NCBI GenBank assembly: GCA_024639825.1
Contig: JAHEGH010000012.1
Span: forward strand, 1 to 62,930
Length of the DNA stretch: 62,930 nt
Source of the DNA: Gammaproteobacteria bacterium
GTDB lineage: Bacteria; Pseudomonadota; Gammaproteobacteria; Steroidobacterales; Woeseiaceae
Direction of reading: 5' to 3'
The translations under genes were made by a program, and so were the position numbers. This document shows positions 56,206 through 62,930 of this stretch, one piece after another. The first letter of the stretch is position 1. Every line of letters starts with the position of its first letter. The notes below the pieces were generated by a model, which was given only the letters and a program-made list of their open reading frames with translations, ran no database searches and had not been told where the DNA came from.

Positions 56206-59081
56206 GTTGTTTTCCGTTTAGTCTTTTCAGGCTTGCGGACCTTGCTCGCCTCGACAGTGATATCGAGGGCGGCTTCGACCAGCGCCTGTTGCTGTTGCAG
56301 GTGAACTTTGAAAATACCGGAGGCTGGAGCAGCTGCCCCCTGACGTCCGGCGTAATAGAGTTGTTGATTATCGCCAAGCGGTTCCTGCAGACGATGCTTG
56401 ATTTGGTACCAGGCACCCTGGTTGAGCGGCTCTTCCTGACACCAGACAATTTCTTCGGCGTGGCTGTATTGCGAAATGATTTCGGCGTACTCCACAACCG
56501 GGAACGGGTACAGCTGTTCGATACGAATAATGGCGATGTCGGCGATGCCGTTAACCTCACGCGCTTCAAGCAGGTCGTAGTAAACCTTGCCGCTGCAGAA
56601 CACGATGCGCCTCGTCTTCTTGACATCAATCGCTTCAATCTCAGGAATGATCAGCTCGAAACGACCACTCGACAATTCCGTAAGCGCTGAGACTGACATC
56701 TTGTGGCGCAGCAGGCTCTTCGGTGTCAATACGATGAGCGGTTTCCGGAAATTGCGCACATGCTGGCGCCGCAACATGTGGAACATCTGAGCCGGTGTCG
56801 ACGGGACGCACACCTGCATATTGTTTTCGGCACACAGCTGCAGGAATCGTTCTAGGCGTGCCGAAGAGTGCTCCGGCCCCTGCCCTTCATAGCCGTGCGG
56901 CAGGAACAGCGTCAAGCCACACAGTCGGCCCCACTTGGCTTCGCCCGAACTGATGAACTGGTCAATAACGACCTGCGCGCCATTCACGAAATCACCAAAC
57001 TGCCCTTCCCAGATGACCAGCGTATCCGGCGCAGTACTGGCGTAACCGTATTCGAAACCCAGCACGGCTTCTTCGGACAGGAACGAATCGATGACGCGAA
57101 ACGCGTTTCTCCTCTCGACAATGTGCTCCAGCGGAATGTATTCCTGGTTGTTAACCTGGTTGTGCAGAACCGCATGACGATGGAAGAACGTGCCGCGACC
57201 GCTATCCTGGCCCACTAGTCGAACAGTGTGGCCTTCACGCAGTAGCGACGCATAGGCCATGGTTTCGGCGAAGCCCCAGTCCATGTCCATCTCGCCGGAC
57301 GCCATCTTGCTGCGGTCGTCCATGATGCGCTGTACACGTCCGTGTGGCCGCACATCCGGTGGAATTTGGGTGATCGCCGCTCCGAGACTCGCGACCGTCG
57401 CCGGGCTGATCGTTGTATCAGCCGGTTCGTCCCACTCCGTGTGGGTGTAGGGTGACCAGTCAACCGTGTATTCATTACCGATCAGGCCAAGGCTCGACTT
57501 CGGCACGGGTTCGCCCCTGTCAAGGCGATCACGATAGTTTTCCTGCAAGCTGGCAGCTGTCGTAGCGTCGATGACGCCCGCCGCTTCGAGACGACTGGCG
57601 TACAACTCACGAGTCGTCTTGTGACCTTTGATGTGTCCGTACATGATCGGTTGCGTCGCAGACGGCTCGTCTGCCTCATTGTGGCCGTGGCGTCGGTAGC
57701 ATACGAGATCAATGACAACATCCTTACGAAATTTCTGGCGGTACGAAAGCGCAAGTCGCGTCACGAACAGCACCGCCTCCGGATCGTCACCGTTCACATG
57801 GAAGATCGGTGCCTCAATCATCTTGGCCACATCAGAACAATAATCCGTGGACCGGGCATCGGACGGACGGCTGGTCGTGAATCCGATCTGGTTATTCACC
57901 ACGATATGAACGGTGCCGCCAGTGCGGAAGCCATTCGTCTGCGACATCTGGAAAGTCTCGGTGACCACCCCCTGACCGGCAAATGCTGCGTCGCCATGTA
58001 TCAGTACCGGCAACACTTCCTGGCGCTCTAAGTCATTACGACGTTGCTGGCGCGCGCGTACGGAACCCTCAACCACAGGGTTTACGATCTCGAGATGCGA
58101 TGGATTGAACGCCAGGGCGATATGCACGTTGCCGCCCGGGGTCTCCATATCCGCAGAAAATCCCTTGTGGTACTTAACGTCGCCTGAACCACGCAGTTCG
58201 TCCAGGTCGTAGTTGCCCTCGAACTCCTCAAACAACTCTTCCGGCGACTTGCCAAAGATATTGACGAGCACGTTAATACGTCCCCGATGCGCCATGCCGA
58301 TAACAATTTCGCGAATCCCCGTCGAGCCACCCTGCTGGATAATGTCGTCGAGCATGGGAATGAGGCTCTCGCCACCTTCGAGCGAAAAGCGTTTCTGTCC
58401 TACGTATCGCGTATGCAGGTAACGCTCAATGCCTTCGGCACTCGTCAGCTGCTCCAGCGTCCAGAGGCGTTCCTCGTCGTTCAGATTATCGGCCACGGCA
58501 CCTTTTTCGAAATGCCGACGCAACCAGAGGCGCTCGCGGGCCCGAGAGATGTGAGCGAACTCCGCGCCGATCTTGCCGCAATACATGGACTTGAGCAGAT
58601 CCAGAATATCGCGCAGCTTCATGCGCTCATTGGGAGTACCTGCCAGTCCACCCGTGAAGAACTCAGTATCCATGTCGGCCTCGGTCAGGCCGAGATAGTC
58701 GAGTTTCAGTACGCCGGGCACGCGCCGGTCCATGATCTGGAGCGGATCGATATCGGCAATCTGGTGCCCACGCAGGCTGTAGACCTGGATCAAGCGCGAC
58801 ACAGCCGCCTGCTTCTCGCCTGACGTAACCGGCTTGCCGGAGCTCCGTGTCGTCACCTTGCCGACACGTCGTCCCTCGCGGGCCTCGGCCAGCAATTCAT
58901 CGCGAATTCCGGAGTGCGCGACCTCGGTTCCCGTGTCGCCCAGTGACTCGAAATACTCGCGCCATCCTGCAGGTACAGTGGCGGGATCCTCGAGATACTG
59001 TTCGTACAGGCGCTCCACGGCACTGGCATTGGCGCCGAACAGTGGCGTGGAAGCGAGTTGTTCCTTCAGAGAATTGCTCAT
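56202..59081 (-). CDS. sucA: 2-oxoglutarate dehydrogenase E1
   Basis: Thiamine-diphosphate decarboxylase of the 2-oxoglutarate dehydrogenase complex. The 959-residue protein has [17 protein letters not shown], the cofactor motif around [16 protein letters not shown], and the transketolase-like domain with [20 protein letters not shown]. The N-terminal [20 protein letters not shown] segment is the E2-interaction region. It heads sucA-sucB-lpd; sucCD and sdh are not in the window. An intrinsic terminator of the preceding unit lies 59 bp upstream, so sucA must have its own promoter in 59082-59139; no clear consensus is seen there. Confidence 0.96.
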   Translation of the reverse strand: MSNSLKEQLASTPLFGANASAVERLYEQYLEDPATVPAGWREYFESLGDTGTEVAHSGIRDELLAEAREGRRVGKVTTRSSGKPVTSGEKQAAVSRLIQVYSLRGHQIADIDPLQIMDRRVPGVLKLDYLGLTEADMDTEFFTGGLAGTPNERMKLRDILDLLKSMYCGKIGAEFAHISRARERLWLRRHFEKGAVADNLNDEERLWTLEQLTSAEGIERYLHTRYVGQKRFSLEGGESLIPMLDDIIQQGGSTGIREIVIGMAHRGRINVLVNIFGKSPEELFEEFEGNYDLDELRGSGDVKYHKGFSADMETPGGNVHIALAFNPSHLEIVNPVVEGSVRARQQRRNDLERQEVLPVLIHGDAAFAGQGVVTETFQMSQTNGFRTGGTVHIVVNNQIGFTTSRPSDARSTDYCSDVAKMIEAPIFHVNGDDPEAVLFVTRLALSYRQKFRKDVVIDLVCYRRHGHNEADEPSATQPIMYGHIKGHKTTRELYASRLEAAGVIDATTAASLQENYRDRLDRGEPVPKSSLGLIGNEYTVDWSPYTHTEWDEPADTTISPATVASLGAAITQIPPDVRPHGRVQRIMDDRSKMASGEMDMDWGFAETMAYASLLREGHTVRLVGQDSGRGTFFHRHAVLHNQVNNQEYIPLEHIVERRNAFRVIDSFLSEEAVLGFEYGYASTAPDTLVIWEGQFGDFVNGAQVVIDQFISSGEAKWGRLCGLTLFLPHGYEGQGPEHSSARLERFLQLCAENNMQVCVPSTPAQMFHMLRRQHVRNFRKPLIVLTPKSLLRHKMSVSALTELSSGRFELIIPEIEAIDVKKTRRIVFCSGKVYYDLLEAREVNGIADIAIIRIEQLYPFPVVEYAEIISQYSHAEEIVWCQEEPLNQGAWYQIKHRLQEPLGDNQQLYYAGRQGAAAPASGIFKVHLQQQQALVEAALDITVEASKVRKPEKTKRKTT

Positions 59082-59139
59082 TATTTCAGAGGCTTAGAAT
59101 GCCTGTTGCCTATCTGCGTGTTGCGGTTCTGGCCGAGCC

Positions 59140-59172
59140 AAAAAAAGGGGCGCTAGTGTATCCCAAGCGCCC
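59140..59172 (-). terminator. Intrinsic terminator after the DUF5658 gene
   Basis: Read leftward, GGGCGCT (complement of 59166-59172) pairs with AGCGCCC (complement of 59148-59154) around an 11-nt loop, then a C and seven T residues (complement of 59140-59146). This is the clearest rho-independent terminator in the window and separates the cytochrome-DUF5658 unit from sucA. Confidence 0.8.
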
Positions 59173-59206
59173 GTGCAGGGGAATCCACAAACACGGGCAA
59201 TTCCTG

Positions 59207-59668
59207 CTACGACAGGCTGAACAGATTGACCAGTTCGTAGCAGACCAGGCAGGCGTAAAACGTGAAGAACGTGGTCAGAAAGAGGCCCGTTCGCAGACGA
59301 TTCATGAACCGGGCCTTGGCCAGGTACACCAGGACGAAAACGCCGAATGCCGTCATCGCAAGTTTCGTGCTCGTGAACATCGCCGTTCCATGCGCCATGA
59401 CGGCGTTCATTAAGGGATTCGCCTCTATCATCCCCCGATCCAAGAGCTCGAGGGTGAGAAAAGCATCGGCGCAGGACAGCAGCATGGTTCCCGTTGCAAG
59501 AAAGAACAACCAGGGGTGGTGCCAGTCCAAAAAAATGACTTCGGTGTCGGCCGTGCGCCGATGCGCGTGGCGGCGGGACAGCGTAAAGCCGTAAACGACG
59601 GTTCGCCACGAAAACTCGCGCCGGTCTGCGCTGCTGCGCGTCCTCAGGGTTGCTGTACTGGCTGTCAT
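59207..59668 (-). CDS. DUF5658-type small membrane protein
   Basis: A 153-residue protein with a basic N-terminal region (about 1-45) and three or four membrane helices (about 50-150). The DUF5658 pattern is visible in SCADAFLTLELLDRGMIEANPLMNAVM cut across two helices: Asp early in a helix, then a Glu-x-NP motif. Function is unknown. ATG 59668 has AGGAG upstream. It follows the cytochrome gene by 19 bp and ends at an intrinsic terminator. Confidence 0.75.
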   Translation of the reverse strand: MTASTATLRTRSSADRREFSWRTVVYGFTLSRRHAHRRTADTEVIFLDWHHPWLFFLATGTMLLSCADAFLTLELLDRGMIEANPLMNAVMAHGTAMFTSTKLAMTAFGVFVLVYLAKARFMNRLRTGLFLTTFFTFYACLVCYELVNLFSLS

Positions 59669-59687
59669 GGTGCCTGGGTCTACTCCT

Positions 59688-60197
59688 TTAGTCCTCGTTG
59701 TCCGTCGTTGCGCCGAGCAGATAGGCAATCAAGTCATCCCTGTCGCCTTGCTTTAACACACCAGCAAACGTCATCCGGTTCCCTGGCAAAAATCGTCCCG
59801 GCTGTGCCAGCCAGGCGTTTAGTGCCTCGGGCGTCCAAACGAAATTGGCGTTGCGCATGACCGCAGAATACTCAAAGCCACTGCGCGAACCAACTTCCCT
59901 ACCGAAGAACCCGTGTAGCGCCGGACCAATCATGTTTGGTCCGTCCCTGCCGAGGCTATGGCAGGCTTTGCATATCTGCGCCTGCCGCTCACCTCTGGAC
60001 CGATCAGCGTCCCTGTACGGCGCAGCAGCCAGATATTCCTCGGCCGTCAGGACAACTTGTTCGCCCAGCATCGCAGCAGTGGGAAGTGGAGCCGTGCCTG
60101 ACTCGGTCCCGGTATCCTCGGTTGATTTGCCACAGCCCGCGACCAACGTCACAGCGACAGCAACTGCCAACAGCCTGGAGTATTCCCTCAATGCCAA
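59688..60197 (-). CDS. Membrane-anchored lipoprotein cytochrome c (class I)
   Basis: A 169-residue lipoprotein: lipobox LVAGC (Cys22), a linker of about 40 residues, then a mono-haem domain with Cys76-x2-Cys79-His80 (CKACH) and the likely axial Met142 in GNRMTFAG. GPNMIGPALHGFFGREVG is typical of cytochrome c2-type electron carriers. The terminal electron partner is not shown by the sequence. It is divergent from alkB (193 bp between starts), so it might pass electrons in a linked process, but AlkB normally uses rubredoxin. Confidence 0.88.
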   Translation of the reverse strand: MALREYSRLLAVAVAVTLVAGCGKSTEDTGTESGTAPLPTAAMLGEQVVLTAEEYLAAAPYRDADRSRGERQAQICKACHSLGRDGPNMIGPALHGFFGREVGSRSGFEYSAVMRNANFVWTPEALNAWLAQPGRFLPGNRMTFAGVLKQGDRDDLIAYLLGATTDNED

Positions 60198-60390
60198 CCC
60201 TCAAAGCCTTTGCCAGCATTAAATATAGAGCAATTTGCGTACCAAGACCCCATCAATTTGATTAGCTGGATATTTTATCGGGCGCTTTCCTGCACCGGGC
60301 GCCAGATTGTATAAATACCCGACACCTGGTCAGGCACCTCTTTGGTATCCAGGGGGATTCTGTGGATAATCAGCCCGGCTAAGGAGGAGC

Positions 60391-61614
60391 ATGCGAATGA
60401 AGGGCTATACGGGCGTTGCGGAAAATGGCGAGGCGATTCACTACGTAGATCGCAAACGCTGGTTCTGGCTGCTGTCCGTGCTGTTTCCTCTGCAGGCACT
60501 GGTTCCTGTTGCTCTGCACGCATCCGGCGGCAGCGAGCTCTGGTTTTTTCTTCCCTTACTGACCAGCTACCTGCTCGTTCCCGCACTCGACTGGGTGATC
60601 GGAGAGGACACGAATAATCCGCCCGAGGAAGTCATCATGCAGCTCGAACAGGATGTCTTCTACCGCCGCCTGACCTATGTCGTGGTCCCGCTGCACTTCA
60701 TCGCGCTGTTTGGCTGCGCCGCCTACGCACTGACCCAGCCATTAAGCGGGTGGGCGTTCGTGCTGCTTGCGGCGGTTACGGGTTTGATGGCAGGGCTGGC
60801 TATCAATACCGGCCACGAACTCGGCCACAAGAACACGAAAATAGAAAAAAGCCTGTCGAAAATCGTCCTCGCCGTCGCTGCTTACGGTCACTTTACGGTG
60901 GACCATAATCGTGGGCATCACATGCTGGTTTCGACGCCGGAAGATGACGCCAGCGCGCGTATGGGTGAAAGCATCTACAAATTTGCGCTGCGCGAGATAC
61001 CCGGGGCGTTTCGCAGGGCGTGGACCATTGAGCGCGAGCGCCTCGCGTCGCGAAACAAACCGCTGTGGCACTACAGCAACCCGATCCTGCAGTCGTATGC
61101 GATCAGCATCGCCGTTGCCGTTATTCTCATCGGCGTCTTTGGGTGGCTTGCGCTCATCTTTCTCCTCATCCACCACGCCATGGCCTACTGGCAACTGACC
61201 AGCGCCAACTACATTGAGCACTATGGGCTGTTGCGCGAAAAGACGGCAAAGGGGCGATACGAACGCTGCGAACCGCACCACTCCTGGAACTGCAATTTCA
61301 TTGTCAGCAACCTGGTGCTGTTTCACCTCGAGCGACACTCTGATCATCACGCGCATCCTCTCCGCCGCTACCAGTCGCTGCGCCATTTCCCGGACGTACC
61401 GCAGCTGCCCAACGGCTACTTCGGCATGTACGTGCTCGCCTACTTGCCGTGGCTGTGGTTCATGGTCATGGACAAGCGCCTGATGGCATTACCGCATGTG
61501 GACGGCGATCTGGACAAGGTCAATATTGACCCGGCCGCGAAAGCCTCGATCTTCCTGAAGTGGGGACAGGACAAGATGACCGAACCGACATTCACGGATC
61601 TGCCGAAACTCTAG
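60391..61614 (+). CDS. alkB: Alkane 1-monooxygenase (AlkB-type membrane di-iron hydroxylase)
   Basis: Hydroxylates the terminal carbon of medium-chain alkanes. The 407-residue protein has about six membrane helices and the histidine boxes GHELGHK (141-147), DHNRGHH (171-177), and LERHSDHHAHP (313-323), plus the AlkB-specific NYIEHYGL (273-280). In box 2 the usual Glu before the His is Asp171. AAGGAGG directly precedes ATG 60391. Rubredoxin and rubredoxin reductase genes are not in the window. It may be shared with the downstream CPBP gene after a 56-bp gap. Confidence 0.93.
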   Translation: MRMKGYTGVAENGEAIHYVDRKRWFWLLSVLFPLQALVPVALHASGGSELWFFLPLLTSYLLVPALDWVIGEDTNNPPEEVIMQLEQDVFYRRLTYVVVPLHFIALFGCAAYALTQPLSGWAFVLLAAVTGLMAGLAINTGHELGHKNTKIEKSLSKIVLAVAAYGHFTVDHNRGHHMLVSTPEDDASARMGESIYKFALREIPGAFRRAWTIERERLASRNKPLWHYSNPILQSYAISIAVAVILIGVFGWLALIFLLIHHAMAYWQLTSANYIEHYGLLREKTAKGRYERCEPHHSWNCNFIVSNLVLFHLERHSDHHAHPLRRYQSLRHFPDVPQLPNGYFGMYVLAYLPWLWFMVMDKRLMALPHVDGDLDKVNIDPAAKASIFLKWGQDKMTEPTFTDLPKL

Positions 61615-61670
61615 AAATCGGACAGAATCTCCGGCACTCGTCGCCGGCGCGGTTACATACACTGGCCGAG

Positions 61671-62495
61671 ATGACATCTCGTCCACCCACACTAACCCAC
61701 GCGCTAGCAACAATCCTTGCACTAACTGCTGCCTTGTTTGTGCGGTCCTGGCTACAGGTGGCGTTGCGTACTGCCGACGTGAGCAAGCTCTTCGCCGCCG
61801 ATCTTGCCTATCTTGTTGTGCCGCCAATTCTGTTGTTGCTGCTCTTTCCTGTCTTACAGGCAAACAGACCTGAGCTTCGGCGGCAGTTAGACATCGCGAA
61901 CATTGGGGCTGGCCTGGTGCTCACCGCGATCGGTCTCGGCGTCCTGCTGCGTCTTGCCTGGTGGTGCCAGCTCGCCGCAGGGATATCCATTGGCATCTAC
62001 AGCAATGGGGGTCCGTATACGGCTGTCAAACCGGTCTTCGACTTTCAATGCCCACCCGTGTACGCCATGTTATTGGGCGCCATCGTCATGGCAGTACTGG
62101 TTCCTGTCATTGAAGAAGTCGTACACCGCGGCTTCGTCCAGTCGGCGCTGTACCGTTACGGACCCGCGGCCGCCATCCTCGGAGCCGCCGCCGTTTTTAC
62201 GGCCTTCCATCCGCCTGGGAGCTGGGGTTTCGTTTTCTCTGCGGGGGTGATGCTCGGCGTGCAATATCGCATTACGAAGTCACTCTGGTCATCGCTGATC
62301 TCACACGCCACGATCAACGCGCTGATTCAGCTCGACTGGCGTTGCTTGCGCGGCCAGTGGAACCCACCTGCCACTGAGATACCTCTCGTCGAGTCCTTCG
62401 CGGTCGCACTGATTCTGTTCTTCGTTTGTATTGGATCGATTGTCGCGGTTCTCGCAAGAATGCATCGGGGCGACATGTCGCCCCGATGCACCTGA
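61671..62495 (+). CDS. CPBP-family intramembrane metalloprotease (CAAX/Abi type)
   Basis: A 274-residue membrane protein with about seven helices. All family motifs are present: Glu148-Glu149-x3-Arg153 (IEEVVHRGF), His180 (VFTAFHP), and His212-x3-Asn216 (SHATINAL). Members process prenylated proteins or act as bacteriocin immunity/processing proteins. ATG 61671 gives an N-terminus starting at the first helix region. The gene faces, 1 bp apart, a small peptide gene with a double-glycine-type leader, which favours an immunity or maturation role; this is inference. A perfect 30-bp palindrome sits in its last codons. Confidence 0.88.
   Translation: MTSRPPTLTHALATILALTAALFVRSWLQVALRTADVSKLFAADLAYLVVPPILLLLLFPVLQANRPELRRQLDIANIGAGLVLTAIGLGVLLRLAWWCQLAAGISIGIYSNGGPYTAVKPVFDFQCPPVYAMLLGAIVMAVLVPVIEEVVHRGFVQSALYRYGPAAAILGAAAVFTAFHPPGSWGFVFSAGVMLGVQYRITKSLWSSLISHATINALIQLDWRCLRGQWNPPATEIPLVESFAVALILFFVCIGSIVAVLARMHRGDMSPRCT
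62461..62490. terminator. Perfect 30-bp palindrome between CPBP and peptide genes
   Basis: The arm TGCATCGGGGCGACA (62461-62475) is exactly complementary to 62476-62490 with no spacer. It lies in the final codons of the CPBP gene and 7 bp past the stop of the convergent peptide gene. In RNA of either strand it folds into a strong GC-rich stem. There is no T-run. A bidirectional terminator is the likely role; a protein-binding site is possible. Confidence 0.6.
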
Positions 62496-62496
62496 C

Positions 62497-62691
62497 TCAC
62501 AAGGCGTTGGCGACTCTCTCAATAATATGCGACGTAGCCGCGACAAGACCCTCGTAGGCCTTGATCAGGTCGCCGCCGATCGACCCCGTATCGGTCACTC
62601 CGCCGTAATTGTTCCCACCAGAATCACCGGCCGGACAATCGTCGCCGGCCCCTGAAACAAACCCGATTTCGCTCATTGTTAGTTCACGCAT
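62497..62691 (-). CDS. Small peptide with double-glycine-type leader, candidate bacteriocin or signalling precursor
   Basis: A 64-residue product starting at ATG 62691, with AAGGAG seven bases upstream. The N-terminus MRELTMSEIGFVSGAG follows the pattern of double-glycine leaders (hydrophobic positions spaced before a Gly-Ala or Gly-Gly cut, as in MRELTxxEIxxVSG). The predicted core is about 48 residues: a Gly/Asn/Asp-rich stretch (17-40) with one Cys19, then an amphipathic helix (41-64, DLIKAYEGLVAATSHIIERV). Transport would need a C39-peptidase ABC exporter, not seen before the window ends. A longer frame upstream (17 basic residues) lacks a ribosome site. Confidence 0.65.
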   Translation of the reverse strand: MRELTMSEIGFVSGAGDDCPAGDSGGNNYGGVTDTGSIGGDLIKAYEGLVAATSHIIERVANAL

Positions 62692-62838
62692 ATTCAATCT
62701 CCTTTTGAAGCGTATGCCTTTGCGCGTCCTGCGCAGCTTCAAACTACGCCCGGAGTCAGCGCAGAACCGCTATTGAAATGCTGGATTTGGTCCAGATTTG
62801 ACATATTCCGGCAAAATTGGCGAGCTTGTGATGCATCG

Positions 62839-62860
62839 CACAGTCACCACTGTGAGCTCG
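62839..62860. repeat. Dyad-symmetric site in the peptide upstream region
   Basis: CACAGT and ACTGTG flank CACC at 62839-62854. An outer AGCTCG at 62855-62860 pairs with CGAGCT at 62821-62826. A TTGACA hexamer lies at 62798-62803, reading right, without a matching -10. The site lies between two divergent genes and could be an operator. Apart from this and a small CTGGA/TCCAG dyad near 62780, nothing else is visible in the 208-bp gap. Confidence 0.35.
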
Positions 62861-62899
62861 CTATACCCTCGGCATTATTAATCACCTGGGCTTTAAGTC

Positions 62900-62930
62900 A
62901 TGAAATACAGAACATTGAAAGCGATGCTGG
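62900..62930 (+). CDS. Start of an unidentified gene cut by the right edge
   Basis: ATG 62900 opens a frame reading MKYRTLKAML to the end of the window. The basic start followed by hydrophobic residues could begin a signal or membrane segment. No ribosome site is clear. It is divergent from the leader-peptide gene, so it could belong to the same locus, but nothing more can be said from ten codons. Confidence 0.3.
   Translation, partial: MKYRTLKAML

Overview
The window reads as a chromosomal segment of a free-living, aerobic gammaproteobacterium. No phage, plasmid, insertion sequence or CRISPR array is visible. The evidence is the yebC-ruvCAB-ybgC-tolQRAB-pal-cpoB string, a fused ThrA with thrB and thrC, a RelA-type synthetase, CobB, RoxA and an AlkB hydroxylase. 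Icd, rluE, nudJ, mnmA, purB, roxA, a PhoP/PhoQ-like pair and cobB all lie within 24 kb. The same genes are neighbours in Escherichia coli, but here they are shuffled. The lineage is probably marine or sediment-type (Chromatiales, Woeseiales or Steroidobacterales-like); that placement is inference.

Layout. 1-5.9 kb: uracil-DNA glycosylase (cut by the left edge), icd, rluE, a class II DAHP synthase, an ALDH7-type dehydrogenase and a half-length asparaginase. 6-8.2 kb: an NfeD protease-slipin membrane pair. 8.2-11.3 kb: histidine kinase, response regulator, PepSY protein and glycine-zipper protein. 11.4-18 kb: mazG-nudL-fumC reading left, and purB-roxA-(DUF7931-like)-nudJ reading right. 18-25 kb: an outer-membrane protein, a charged secreted protein, mnmA, acnA-cobB and a DUF2333 protein. 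25-30.5 kb: a cobalamin riboswitch with btuB, facing a metal-uptake operon (small Cys protein, barrel, binding protein, permease) that has no ATPase gene. 30.5-34.7 kb: a YgjP-like peptidase, a secreted solenoid protein with seven (I/V)NG turns, and an ABC exporter with tatD. 48.2 down to 34.7 kb: a continuous leftward run, yebC-ruvC-ruvA-ruvB-ybgC-tolQ-tolR-tolA-tolB-pal-cpoB, then tRNA-Lys and thrA-thrB-thrC-NERD. 48.3-53.5 kb: relA, a QmcA/NfeD pair and an alanine symporter. 53.5-59.1 kb: sucA-sucB-lpd. 59.2-62.9 kb: a DUF5658 protein, lipoprotein cytochrome c, alkB, a CPBP membrane protease, a small peptide with a double-glycine-type leader, and the first codons of another gene.

The genes work together mainly in central metabolism (icd, acnA, fumC, sucAB-lpd), with CobB as the likely enzyme that removes lysine succinylation. 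Other groups serve envelope integrity (Tol-Pal, NfeD/SPFH), DNA repair, aspartate-family and aromatic amino acid synthesis, cobalamin and metal uptake, and alkane oxidation.

The least conventional items are the leader-peptide/CPBP locus at the right edge, the metal importer without an ATPase, the NERD gene coupled to the threonine operon, and a set of perfect hairpins between convergent genes. Several of these hairpins lie inside the 3' end of the opposing gene.
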